Source: Streptomyces glaucescens
GTDB taxonomy: Bacteria; Actinomycetota; Actinomycetes; Streptomycetales; Streptomycetaceae
Assembly: GCF_002154375.1 (NCBI RefSeq)
Contig: NZ_MUND01000147.1
Coordinates: forward strand, 1-44,244
Length of the DNA: 44,244 nt
Reading direction: 5' to 3'
Of the stretch, positions 17,472-25,132 are shown one piece after another. The position numbers were made by a program, and so were the translations under genes. Position 1 is the first letter of the stretch, and each line of letters opens with the position of its first letter. The notes beneath the pieces are model-generated. The model saw only the letters and a list, made by a program, of their open reading frames with translations. It made no database searches and was not told where the DNA came from.

Positions 17472-19263
17472 GGGACGCCCCGTAGGTGGGGGAGTGCATC
17501 GTGGTCAGCGTCTTGCCCTTGCCCAGGTACATGTGCACACCGCAGGGCAGACAGGGGTCGAAGCTGCGCACGGTACGCATGATGTCGACGCCCTTGAAGT
17601 CGTCCGGCCCGTTCTCCTCGAAGATGGGCTGGCCCTGCACGGCGTCCTCGTACGGGCCGGGGGTGCCGTAGCTGTCGCGCGGGCTGGCGTTCCAGGGGGT
17701 CGGCGGGTACGGGTGGTAGTTGGCGATCTTCTTGTCCTTGATCACCAGGTGGTGCGAGAGAACCCCGCGCACCGCCTCGTGGAAGCCGACGCCGATGGCC
17801 TCGTCGGGCACCTCGAAGTCCTGGAACACCTTGGTCTCGCCGGCGCGCATCATCTGCATCGCCTCCTCCAGGAACTGGAAGGCCATGGCTGCGGCGTAGG
17901 CGACGAAGTAGGGCCGGGCGCGGTTCCGTTCGATGGTGTTGCTCCACTTGGGGATCTGCCACTCCAGTGTCGTCTCCGGCAGCTTCTCGCTCTTCGGCAG
18001 CGAGATGCGCACGCTGTGCCCGGTGGCCTTGATGTAGGGAGTGTCGACCAGCCCGTTCAGGGCTGTGGACCACAGCCGGGCGAGCGGACCGCCACCGGTG
18101 TCCAGGGCGAGGTGGGAGTCGCTCTGCGCGTGGTACCAGCGCGGGCTCATCACCCAGCTGTACTTGGCGTCGAAGTCCCGCTTCTGGGGCACCGGCACGG
18201 TCGTCTGGTTCCACGGGTGGCGCATGTCGACCGGGTTGCCGAGCGGGTCGTGGGTGACGAAGGGCTCCTCGCGCTCCCAGTCCTCGTAGTAGGAGCTGCC
18301 CAGCAGGATGCGCATGCCGAGGTTGATGTCGACGAGGTTGTTGGTGACCAGTTCGCCGTCGACGATGATGCCCGGGGTGACGTACATCGCCTTGCCCCAG
18401 TGGTTCATGTTCTCGTAGCGGTAGTCGACGACGGCCGGGTCCTGCCAGGCGCCCCAGCAGCCGAGCATGATGCGGCGACGGCCCACCTCCTCGTACCCGG
18501 GCAATGCCTCGTAGAAGAAGTCGAAGACGTCGTCGTTCAGTGCCACGGCCTCCTTGACGAAGTCGATGACCCTGGTCAGGCGCGACAGGTAGTCGGTGAA
18601 GGTGTTCGGCTGCGGCATCGTGCCGACGCCGGCGGGGTACATCGTCGACGGGTGGACGTGGCGCCCCTCCATCAGACAGAACATCTCACGGGTGATCCGG
18701 CTGACCTTCAGGGCCTCCCTGTACACCTCACCCTCGAAGGGGTTGAAGGCGCGCATGATGTCGGCGATGGTCCGGTAGCCGTGGACGTCCCCACGGGGCG
18801 CCGGGGTCTGCTCGGCCCGGGCCAGCACACTCGGGTTGGTGGCCTTGACCATCGCTTCGCAGAAGTCGACGAAGACGAGGTTGTCCTGGAAGATCGTGTG
18901 GTCGAACATGTACTCGGCGGCTTCACCGAGGTTGACGATGTGTTCGGCCAACGGCGGCGTTTTCACCCCGTAGGCCATCTGCTGCGCGTAGTTCGAGCAC
19001 GTGGTGTGGTTGTCGCCGCAGATGCCGCAGATGCGGGAGGTGATGAAGCCCGCGTCGCGCGGATCCTTGCCCTTCATGAACACCGAGTAGCCGCGGAAGA
19101 GGGATGAGGTGCTGCGGCACTCCACCACTTCCTGATTGGCGAAGTCGATCTTCGTGTAGATGCCGAGGTTGCCGATGATCCGGGTGATCGGGTCCCACGA
19201 CATGTCCACGATGTGCGGAGGTTTCCGCTCGGTGGCCCCGGCCCGGTCCTCGGTTGTGGTCAT
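17464..19263 (-). CDS. hhyL: Large (catalytic) subunit of group 1h/5 [NiFe] hydrogenase
   Basis: This 599-aa subunit holds the NiFe(CN)2CO centre that splits H2. The nickel ligands are in the L1 motif R77-ICGICGDN-H86 (C79, C82) and the L2 motif D569-PCLPCGV-H577 (C571, C574). The 22 residues after H577 (MYLGKGKTLTTMHSP...) are the tail expected to be removed by the maturation protease encoded at 8934-9530. Sequence around both motifs (TSRICGICGDNHTTC; DPCLPCGVH) matches the high-affinity actinobacterial group, called Hhy/Huc. Start ATG at 19263; an 84-nt gap separates it from the small subunit, and its end overlaps the nifU-like gene. Confidence 0.97.
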   Translation of the reverse strand: MTTTEDRAGATERKPPHIVDMSWDPITRIIGNLGIYTKIDFANQEVVECRSTSSLFRGYSVFMKGKDPRDAGFITSRICGICGDNHTTCSNYAQQMAYGVKTPPLAEHIVNLGEAAEYMFDHTIFQDNLVFVDFCEAMVKATNPSVLARAEQTPAPRGDVHGYRTIADIMRAFNPFEGEVYREALKVSRITREMFCLMEGRHVHPSTMYPAGVGTMPQPNTFTDYLSRLTRVIDFVKEAVALNDDVFDFFYEALPGYEEVGRRRIMLGCWGAWQDPAVVDYRYENMNHWGKAMYVTPGIIVDGELVTNNLVDINLGMRILLGSSYYEDWEREEPFVTHDPLGNPVDMRHPWNQTTVPVPQKRDFDAKYSWVMSPRWYHAQSDSHLALDTGGGPLARLWSTALNGLVDTPYIKATGHSVRISLPKSEKLPETTLEWQIPKWSNTIERNRARPYFVAYAAAMAFQFLEEAMQMMRAGETKVFQDFEVPDEAIGVGFHEAVRGVLSHHLVIKDKKIANYHPYPPTPWNASPRDSYGTPGPYEDAVQGQPIFEENGPDDFKGVDIMRTVRSFDPCLPCGVHMYLGKGKTLTTMHSPTYGASHD

Positions 19264-19347
19264 GTGTGTTCCTGTTCTCGCTGCGCGCTGCGCTGGACGG
19301 TTGGAGAGGGAGCGTGCGGGGGCGCGGCGCGGCAGGACTGCCGCACG

Positions 19348-20436
19348 TCACGGACGCCAGTAGGGGTCGTAGCCGGAGGTGAGCACCGGCTTGTTGTGGT
19401 GCCACTTGGGTTCGCGGTTGACGACGGCGTTGGTGATGCCGCGCATCCGCCGGATGAAGGCCCCGTAGGGCTTGACCATGAGGGAGGAGAAGCTGCCGCC
19501 GGGCGGCTCGTCCATGAACGGCATGAACGCGTCGGGGAAGCCGGGCATGGTGCAGCCGATGCAGATGCCGCCGACGTTCGGGCAGCCGCCGATGCCGCCC
19601 ATCCAGCCGCGTTTGGGCACGTTGCAGTTGACGACGGGCCCCCAGCAGCCCACCTTCACCTGGCACTTGGGGGAGTTATAGTCCCGGGCGAAGTCGGCCT
19701 GCTCGTAGTACGCCGCCCGGTCGCAGCCCTCGTGCACGGTCTTCCCGAACAGCCACTGCGGGCGCAGCATCTGGTCCAGCGGGGGCGGCGGGGCGGCCCC
19801 GCCCGCGTGGTACAGGACCCAGAGCAGGGTCTCCATGAAGTTCTCCGGCTGGATCGGACAGCCGGGGACGTTGACGATCGGCAGGCCGCCCTGCGACGTG
19901 AAGTCCCAGCCGAGGTAGTCGGCCAGGCCCATGCAGCCGGTGGGGTTGCCCGCCATCGCGTGGATGCCGCCGTACGTGGCGCAGGTGCCGGCGGCGACCA
20001 CCGCCCAGGCCTTCGGGGCCAGCTGGTCGATCCACCAGTTGAGGGTCAGCGGTTCACCGGTTTCCGGGTCGTTGCCGAACGACGTCCAGTACCCGTCGCC
20101 CTCGATGATGTTCTGGTTTGGGATCGAGCCCTCGATGACCAGGATGAACGGCGAGAGCTCGCCGCGGATCGCCGCGCGGTACGGAGCGAGGAAGTCCTCA
20201 CCGCCGAGGCTCGGCGAGAGCACCTTGTTGTGCAGGTTCACCTTCGGCACGCCCGGGATGAGTCCCAGGACCAGGTCCTCGATCGAGGGCTGGCCGGCCG
20301 CGGTGAGCGACACCGAGTCGCCGTCGCAGCTCATCCCCTCGGAGATCCAGAGGATGGTGACCTCGTCGAAACCTTCGCGCGCCTCGGCCCGGCTCGGCTC
20401 GGTGGCAACGTCGTGGGTGCCGCTGTCGATGGTCAT
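19348..20436 (-). CDS. hhyS: Small (Fe-S) subunit of group 1h/5 [NiFe] hydrogenase
   Basis: This 362-aa subunit carries the electron-relay clusters. Near the N terminus (WISEGMSCDGDS) the second proximal-cluster Cys of classical enzymes is replaced: C37-X2-D40. In the Cupriavidus group 5 enzyme the proximal [4Fe-4S] cluster is held by three Cys and one Asp, and this sequence predicts the same. Further ligands are visible in AGTCATYGG, VPGCPIQPE, HEGCDRAAYYE and the C-terminal run KCQVKVGCWGPVVNC, GGCPNVGGICIGC. There is no twin-arginine signal or C-terminal anchor, so the enzyme faces the cytoplasm and must be tethered by another protein. The ATG overlaps the preceding 93-aa gene (ATGA). Confidence 0.97.
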   Translation of the reverse strand: MTIDSGTHDVATEPSRAEAREGFDEVTILWISEGMSCDGDSVSLTAAGQPSIEDLVLGLIPGVPKVNLHNKVLSPSLGGEDFLAPYRAAIRGELSPFILVIEGSIPNQNIIEGDGYWTSFGNDPETGEPLTLNWWIDQLAPKAWAVVAAGTCATYGGIHAMAGNPTGCMGLADYLGWDFTSQGGLPIVNVPGCPIQPENFMETLLWVLYHAGGAAPPPPLDQMLRPQWLFGKTVHEGCDRAAYYEQADFARDYNSPKCQVKVGCWGPVVNCNVPKRGWMGGIGGCPNVGGICIGCTMPGFPDAFMPFMDEPPGGSFSSLMVKPYGAFIRRMRGITNAVVNREPKWHHNKPVLTSGYDPYWRP

Positions 20437-20714
20437 GTCGTCAGCCTCCGCTGCAGTCGGTCCCCGAGTCGGTCGTAGGCCGCGGTCGGCGGCCCGCTGA
20501 GCGCGGGCGGACGGTCCGGGGCGTGGGGGCGCGGCCGGGCCGGTGCGGTCCGTCCGTCGCCGTGGTGGTCGCGGACCGGCTGCTCGCCGCCGGGCGCCAG
20601 TCGGGTGATGAGGGGGCGGACCATTCGCTCTTCCCGCGCCGCGCGCTCGGACAGCCCGCGGAACAGCCGGCCGGTCATCCGGTGATCCGGTGCCGCGATC
20701 TCAGGCCCTTCCAT
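20433..20714 (-). CDS. 93-aa protein directly upstream of the small subunit; positional HucM candidate
   Basis: The ATG at 20714 lies inside the end of the upstream gene (14-nt overlap) and the stop overlaps the small-subunit ATG, so it is coupled on both sides. Codon third positions are strongly G/C. The layout is a charged N-terminal helix (RLFRGLSERAAREERMVRPL), a Pro/Arg/Asp/His-rich flexible middle, and a short C-terminal amphipathic segment (AAYDRLGDRLQRRLTT). In Mycobacterium smegmatis the gene just upstream of hucS encodes HucM, the scaffold that gathers Huc subunits and links them to the membrane. Same position and a helix-linker-helix layout make this a candidate counterpart. Sequence homology cannot be shown by eye. 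Confidence 0.75.
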   Translation of the reverse strand: MEGPEIAAPDHRMTGRLFRGLSERAAREERMVRPLITRLAPGGEQPVRDHHGDGRTAPARPRPHAPDRPPALSGPPTAAYDRLGDRLQRRLTT

Positions 20715-22356
20715 CGGACCGTCCCGTCCCCGGCCCGCCGGCCGGCTGCCCGGGCCGCTCCCGCGGCGGCCGGGACGGCTCGAGCGGCTCGCTCCCGTCC
20801 GCTGCGTCCGGGGACGTCAAGGGCTCGAGCTCGTCGGGCCGGAAGTAGTGGAATCGGCCGTACCAGCCGTTCAGCTCGGCTGCGGGATCGTCGTCCAGCG
20901 TCACGGCGAGGTGGATGCTGCCGTCCACGTCGTGGAAGACGGCCGCGACCTGTGCGGTCCGCCCGGCCAGGAACATGTCCTGGGCGTCGGCACCCCGGCC
21001 CCGGGGCCGGAGCCGTACCCGGCTGCCGCCTCCCACCGGTACACCGCCGACCGGCACGGTGTCGGTCGTGGGGGACAGCCCGTCGTCGGCGCCCTCCTGC
21101 CACCAGGCGGGTCGGTGGGCCGTCGCGGCGGACGCGGATCCGGGGGAAGTCGTGGACGCGGCGGCGGTCAACGAGGACGGGGCGTCCGACGGCGTGGCGT
21201 GGGTCAGTGACCGGATGGTGCCGTGCAACCGGGCGAAGACCTCCGGGGGCATGGTCTCCACCCGGTCCAGGATGCGGGCGGCACGTGGGTCGGTGGCGCG
21301 CGCCTCGCGCTTCTCCTGGTCGGTCAGCAGCAGGGTGCGGAGCGTCAGGATCTCGTCGATCTCCGCGGCGTCGTGCAGGTCGCCCGGGCTCTCCGGCGCC
21401 ACCTGCGGGCAGTCGGGCAGGATGATCGGCGCGGAGATGAGGGTGGGGCCACAGGCCCCGTCCTGGGCACCTCCGTCGGGGCCTGCACCCGGGGCCCCCA
21501 CGGGTGCCGGTCCGCCGAGGACGGGGAAGGTGAACGCGTTGTGGCACGCTCGGGCGTGCCCGAGCAGGTCCGCGGGCGGGTCGATCAGCGAGACGAACTC
21601 CACGCCGTCGCCGCCGACGAGCGTGTGCGTCGCGATGAGCGCGTCACGCAGCGCCTCGTCGCGAACGGCCCGCGGGTCCGGCGCCGCCCCCGTGTTCTCG
21701 GTACGGATCCGAAGCCGGCAGACGTCGCCCCCGAGCCGCTCGGCGACGACGGTCGTGCTCGCCCGGACGGTGACGCGGCGCCGTACCACGCGCCCGACGC
21801 CTCCGGGGAGCCCTTCGATCTCCTCCCCGGCGGGTGCGCCGACCGGAAAGGCGGACTCCTGCCGAAGCAGATCCTCCACGTGTACGACGAGGTCCGTCTC
21901 GCGCGGTACCGCCTCGTCGAAGGTGAGGTGCACCGTGCCGTCGTCCGCGCGCAGCGACTCGACCGGACGGTGCCTTCCGTCCTGGCCGGCCTCCTCGACC
22001 TGCTTGTGCTGCATCTGCAGGTAGCGCACCCGCACGCGCACCACCGCCTGTGGCTGCCGGACCCGCAGCAGGCACTCGGTCTGCTGGTACCAGGAGTCGG
22101 CTGATCCCGAGACGCCGGGAGTCACGGAGCCCTCCCGCTCCACCCAGTCACGCGGGAAGAGCACGCCGAACTGCCAGCGCACCCGGTTCTTGGGCGACGA
22201 GCGGCGGTAGGGGTAGAGCAGATAGCCCTCGTACAGGACGGCGTCGGCGACCGCGCTCAGCTGACCGAAGTCACGCCCGGGGCTCTGTGCGGCCACGCCC
22301 GCATCCGCTGCCGCGACAGCGAACACGGCGTCAGCGGCGACTCCCGCCTGCGGCAT
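20701..22356 (-). CDS. 551-aa hydrogenase-associated protein of unknown function
   Basis: First gene of the structural operon. The ATG at 22356 has GGAGGAGG just upstream; an in-frame start 21 nt earlier would lie over that site. The N-terminal part (about 20-150) contains conserved-looking VLYEGYLLYPYRRSSPKNR and WQFGVLFPRDW, the middle has Cys residues (CHNAFTFPV, GACGPTLISAPIILPDC), and a separate C-terminal module (about 445-525: GGSRVRLRPRGRGADAQDMF, HLAVTLDDDPAAE, YFRPDELEPL) follows an Ala/Ser/Thr-rich linker. No signal peptide, membrane span or catalytic motif is recognised. Co-transcription with the subunits, and overlap with the 93-aa gene, argue for a dedicated role in assembly, attachment or electron acceptance. 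Confidence 0.85.
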   Translation of the reverse strand: MPQAGVAADAVFAVAAADAGVAAQSPGRDFGQLSAVADAVLYEGYLLYPYRRSSPKNRVRWQFGVLFPRDWVEREGSVTPGVSGSADSWYQQTECLLRVRQPQAVVRVRVRYLQMQHKQVEEAGQDGRHRPVESLRADDGTVHLTFDEAVPRETDLVVHVEDLLRQESAFPVGAPAGEEIEGLPGGVGRVVRRRVTVRASTTVVAERLGGDVCRLRIRTENTGAAPDPRAVRDEALRDALIATHTLVGGDGVEFVSLIDPPADLLGHARACHNAFTFPVLGGPAPVGAPGAGPDGGAQDGACGPTLISAPIILPDCPQVAPESPGDLHDAAEIDEILTLRTLLLTDQEKREARATDPRAARILDRVETMPPEVFARLHGTIRSLTHATPSDAPSSLTAAASTTSPGSASAATAHRPAWWQEGADDGLSPTTDTVPVGGVPVGGGSRVRLRPRGRGADAQDMFLAGRTAQVAAVFHDVDGSIHLAVTLDDDPAAELNGWYGRFHYFRPDELEPLTSPDAADGSEPLEPSRPPRERPGQPAGGPGTGRSDGRA

Positions 22357-22780
22357 TCCGCCTCCTCCGGTCCACAACTACTGCGGTCAAATCCGCCAAT
22401 ACCATTACATTTTTCCGGCGCGGGCGCTCGCCCACGCGCGCGGATGCGGGCTGTTCGGGGGAGCGAGGGCACCCAAGCGCCGGAAACGTCTCCGGGACGT
22501 CCCCGAAGACGGGAGGGACCGGCCGGAGGGAGCCGGGCCTGCCGGCCCGCACCGTCATCCTCCTGAAGCCGGTCACCGTCCGCACGGCCGGCGCGGTCGA
22601 CGACCGGGAGCGACCCGCTGAAGCGCTCGTTCGCATCCCCGCGCCGGAGCGGTTCAGGCGGCGGGTTCCGTCCCCTGTGGCGCCCGGGCCGCGACGCCCT
22701 GCCCGAACCGTTGGGACATGTGGGACGATCGGCCTCATGACCGAAGCTCCAGCAGGGAAGGGCGGTCTCCGCCCCGTCCG
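22357..22780. promoter_or_regulatory. Divergent promoter region of the hydrogenase structural operon and the HEAT-repeat gene
   Basis: The 424 nt between the two outward-facing genes contain an A/T-rich island at 22386-22416 (reading GGAAAAATGTAATGGTATTG on the minus strand), very unusual in this GC-rich window and 30-60 nt before the 551-aa gene, so it is the likely promoter of the leftward operon. I cannot assign it to a sigma factor. Positions 22420-22730 show no coding-like frame. A 15-codon ORF occupies 22737-22784. Confidence 0.5.
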
Positions 22781-22784
22781 ATGA
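22737..22784 (+). other. Possible 15-codon leader ORF before the HEAT-repeat gene
   Basis: ATG at 22737 encodes MTEAPAGKGGLRPVR and stops at TGA 22782-22784, overlapping the downstream ATG at 22781. If translated it would couple initiation of the HEAT gene, which has no obvious ribosome-binding site of its own. It could equally be chance. Confidence 0.25.
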
Positions 22785-24124
22785 CGTGGCCGGACGAGGC
22801 CGTGGCCGAGGGCACCGCCACGACCCCCGCCCACCCGTCCCGCATCGCGCTCCTCGAGGCGATACGCGCCGACCGATCCGGCCCCGTGGCCGCTCGGTTG
22901 CTCCGGCTCGCCCACGCCGACACCCCCTTCGTACGGCGGGAGGCCATGGCCCTCCTCCATGGGCTGGCTCACGAACGGCCCTGGCCGGAGGCCGTCGACG
23001 CCGCAGTGGCCCGGCTCGGTGACCCCGACGAGGAGGTACGGCGCCGAGCCGCGCGCCTCCTCGGCTGCCGCGGGCAGCCCGGCTCGGTTCTCGCGGCCCT
23101 CGGCGAACTCGCCGATCCTGTCGTGCGCACCATCCTGGCCAGGGCACTCGGCCCGGCCGCCGCCCCCTTGACGGACGATGACCTCGCCTCGGTCCGCTTC
23201 CTCGCCCACCTGCAGACGCTGCGGGCAGCGCCACCGATGCGGTGGGCCTGCCTGGACGCCGCACTCCTCGACGACGTCCGGGAAGCCGCGCACCACCTGG
23301 AGGACGTCGGGCACCTCTGGGGCCGGGCCCTGTACGGACTGAGGCGCGAGCACCACACGTACACCCTCGTGGCCCGCCTCCTCGCCGACCCCACCACCCG
23401 GGACATCGGCGCCGACCTGGCCCGCGAAGCGTGCCACGACTGGCGGGCGGCCCCGGTCGCACTGCTGCCGCTGCTCGTCCGGCACCGCGGCCAGAGGGCC
23501 ACCCCGGCTCTTGGTGCGGCCCTCACGACAGCCTCGATCTCGGCGGCGGCGATGCGGACACACCGAACTCTCCTCGACGACGTTCCCTTCACCCCGCCCC
23601 GGGGGGCCCGTCGGAGCCCGCCCACCACGACGGCGTACGACAGCGTGTCCGCCGCCGCGCTCCTCGCCGTCAGGCCCGTGGGCATCACCCGCCTCGCCCA
23701 CGCCTCCGAGATCTTCTCGGCCCTGCTGGACGCCGGCCCGCTGACCTTCCGGCAAGCGGCCCAGCTGTACAACCTGACCTTCCGCCGGCCCGGCCGCTCA
23801 CAGGCGGAGTGCGCCCCGCTGTGGCTGCGGCACGCCGGTCCTTCCGCACTTCCCCGGCTGCTCGCCCTCATGACACCGCACCTGGCCGACTATGCGGTCG
23901 GCGAGTACTACCTGGCGGGGCTCGCCCGGATGGGCGGCCGCGCGCGCCCGGCACTGCCGGCCGTGACGGCGCTGATCGACATGCGTACCCGCATCCCCGT
24001 CAACGACTCCACCCGCGACGCCGAGATGAGGCTGGACGAAGACCTCCTGGAAGCCGCGCTCCGCACCCGCCGCGCCATCCTCGCGGACGCCGCTCCGCCG
24101 CCTCCCGCCCCGCCGTCCCGGTGA
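22781..24124 (+). CDS. HEAT-repeat-like protein
   Basis: This 447-aa soluble protein is built of paired helices of the HEAT/PBS-lyase repeat kind in its first 150 residues: PFVRREAMALLHGLAHERPW, DPDEEVRRRAARLLGCRG, LADPVVRTILARALG. The rest is also alpha-helical with Leu/Ala-rich pairs but without clear repeat consensus. Such proteins bind other proteins; the partner is not evident. The ATG at 22781 overlaps the stop of a possible 15-codon upstream ORF (ATGA), and no strong ribosome-binding site precedes it. It is divergent from the hydrogenase operon but shows no link to it. Confidence 0.8.
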   Translation: MTWPDEAVAEGTATTPAHPSRIALLEAIRADRSGPVAARLLRLAHADTPFVRREAMALLHGLAHERPWPEAVDAAVARLGDPDEEVRRRAARLLGCRGQPGSVLAALGELADPVVRTILARALGPAAAPLTDDDLASVRFLAHLQTLRAAPPMRWACLDAALLDDVREAAHHLEDVGHLWGRALYGLRREHHTYTLVARLLADPTTRDIGADLAREACHDWRAAPVALLPLLVRHRGQRATPALGAALTTASISAAAMRTHRTLLDDVPFTPPRGARRSPPTTTAYDSVSAAALLAVRPVGITRLAHASEIFSALLDAGPLTFRQAAQLYNLTFRRPGRSQAECAPLWLRHAGPSALPRLLALMTPHLADYAVGEYYLAGLARMGGRARPALPAVTALIDMRTRIPVNDSTRDAEMRLDEDLLEAALRTRRAILADAAPPPPAPPSR

Positions 24125-24198
24125 CGACCGCCACCTCGACTCCTCCACCTGCCGAGCGAGACGCTCGCTGCAGCCGGCCGGCAGAGTCCTGCGCGACC

Positions 24199-25062
24199 CT
24201 ATGGCCTGCGGAACTGCTCCACGAGCGCCGCGTACCCGCTGGCGCCGTGACCGGCGGACGCCGCTCGCTCGGCCAGTGCTCTGACGAGCCGCGCCAACTC
24301 GGCGTTGATGCCGAGCGTCTCGCTCTCCTCGATCACGTTCGCCATCGCCGCCAGGTGGGTGTCGAGAGTGCCGTCGTCGGACGAGTAGATGCCGAGGTCG
24401 GCCTGTCGCGCGTAGTCGGGCAGCCAGCCGGCCACCGTGTCGATCGCCGTCCGTGCGAGGGGGAGGTACGCCGTGGCGGACACGCCGGCCGTCCCGAGGA
24501 TCGCGGCACCGTTGAGGAAACCGTCGAGCAGGCCCCACATGAGCACGAGCGTGGCCATCTCGTGCAGGGACGCCAGCCCGGGGTCGTCTCCGAGGTGGAG
24601 GCCTGTACCGATACTGCTGAGCGTGGACGCGTGCGCCTCGTACAGCGGTCGCGGCCCGCTGTAGGCGACCACGGCGTCGGCCGAGCCGACGGCCTCCGGG
24701 ACGGCCATGATCCCACCGTCGAGGTAAGCGCCGCCGCGACGCGCCACCTCCTCGGCGAGTGCTCGGGCACGCGAGGGCGTACCTGACGACAGATTGACCA
24801 CGGTCCGGCCGTCGAGCGGTCCGTCGAGGATGTCGGCCACGGCATCGTGGTTCGTCACGCAGACCACCACGAGCGGGGCGGCCGTGATCGCGGCCGCCGC
24901 AGACTCGGCGAGCACCGCACCCCGCGCCACGATGTCATCGGCCTTGGCCGTCGTACGGTTCCACACGATCGTTGGGTGCCCCGCGTCCAGGAACGCCCCG
25001 GCAAGGGCGCCGCCCATCAGTCCGAGACCCAGAACGGTGACGGGTGTGCTGGTGTGCATCAT
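24199..25062 (-). CDS. NAD(P)-dependent beta-hydroxyacid dehydrogenase / imine reductase-like enzyme
   Basis: This 287-aa protein has an N-terminal Rossmann domain (VTVLGLGLMGGALAGAFLDAG, glycine motif residues 12-17; WNRT after the second strand is typical of NADPH use), the LSSGTPSRARALAEEVARRG substrate-loop region, GGIMAVPEAVG, and an all-helical C-terminal dimerisation domain. The beta-hydroxyacid dehydrogenases have a conserved catalytic Lys in the C-terminal domain; here the corresponding place (around HEMATLVLMWGLLDG) lacks it, which favours the imine-reductase branch. Either of two adjacent ATGs (25062 or 25059) may be used; the second has better spacing to AAGGAG. It is divergent from a MerR regulator and its promoter overlaps the operator dyad. 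Confidence 0.88.
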   Translation of the reverse strand: MMHTSTPVTVLGLGLMGGALAGAFLDAGHPTIVWNRTTAKADDIVARGAVLAESAAAAITAAPLVVVCVTNHDAVADILDGPLDGRTVVNLSSGTPSRARALAEEVARRGGAYLDGGIMAVPEAVGSADAVVAYSGPRPLYEAHASTLSSIGTGLHLGDDPGLASLHEMATLVLMWGLLDGFLNGAAILGTAGVSATAYLPLARTAIDTVAGWLPDYARQADLGIYSSDDGTLDTHLAAMANVIEESETLGINAELARLVRALAERAASAGHGASGYAALVEQFRRP

Positions 25063-25089
25063 GTGCTCCTTCTCTGCTCGGTGGCAGAA

Positions 25090-25120
25090 TCGTCGACGTT
25101 CATACCGGTATGAAGGTCAA
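25090..25120 (-). promoter_or_regulatory. MerR-type promoter/operator for the dehydrogenase gene
   Basis: On the minus strand a -35 TTGACC (25120-25115) is followed by the perfect 16-bp dyad TTCATACCGGTATGAA (25114-25099) and a weak -10 such as CGACGA/GACGAT about 19-20 nt after the -35. An over-long spacer filled by a dyad is the hallmark of promoters activated by MerR-family proteins. The MerR gene starts 19 nt to the right of the dyad, so autoregulation is likely. Confidence 0.75.
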
Positions 25121-25132
25121 GGAGTACGCCGC

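Noticed and set aside
17293..19107. 604-codon plus-strand frame opposite the large subunit
   Set aside because: Shadow of the large-subunit gene; no start site or motif.
19264..19347. 84-nt gap between small and large subunit as a hidden gene
   Set aside because: Too short, with no frame bearing a start and ribosome-binding site; simply an intra-operon spacer.
24155..24169. 6-bp hairpin (AGCGAG-ACG-CTCGCT) between the HEAT and dehydrogenase genes
   Set aside because: Too short a stem to call a terminator in DNA of this G+C content.
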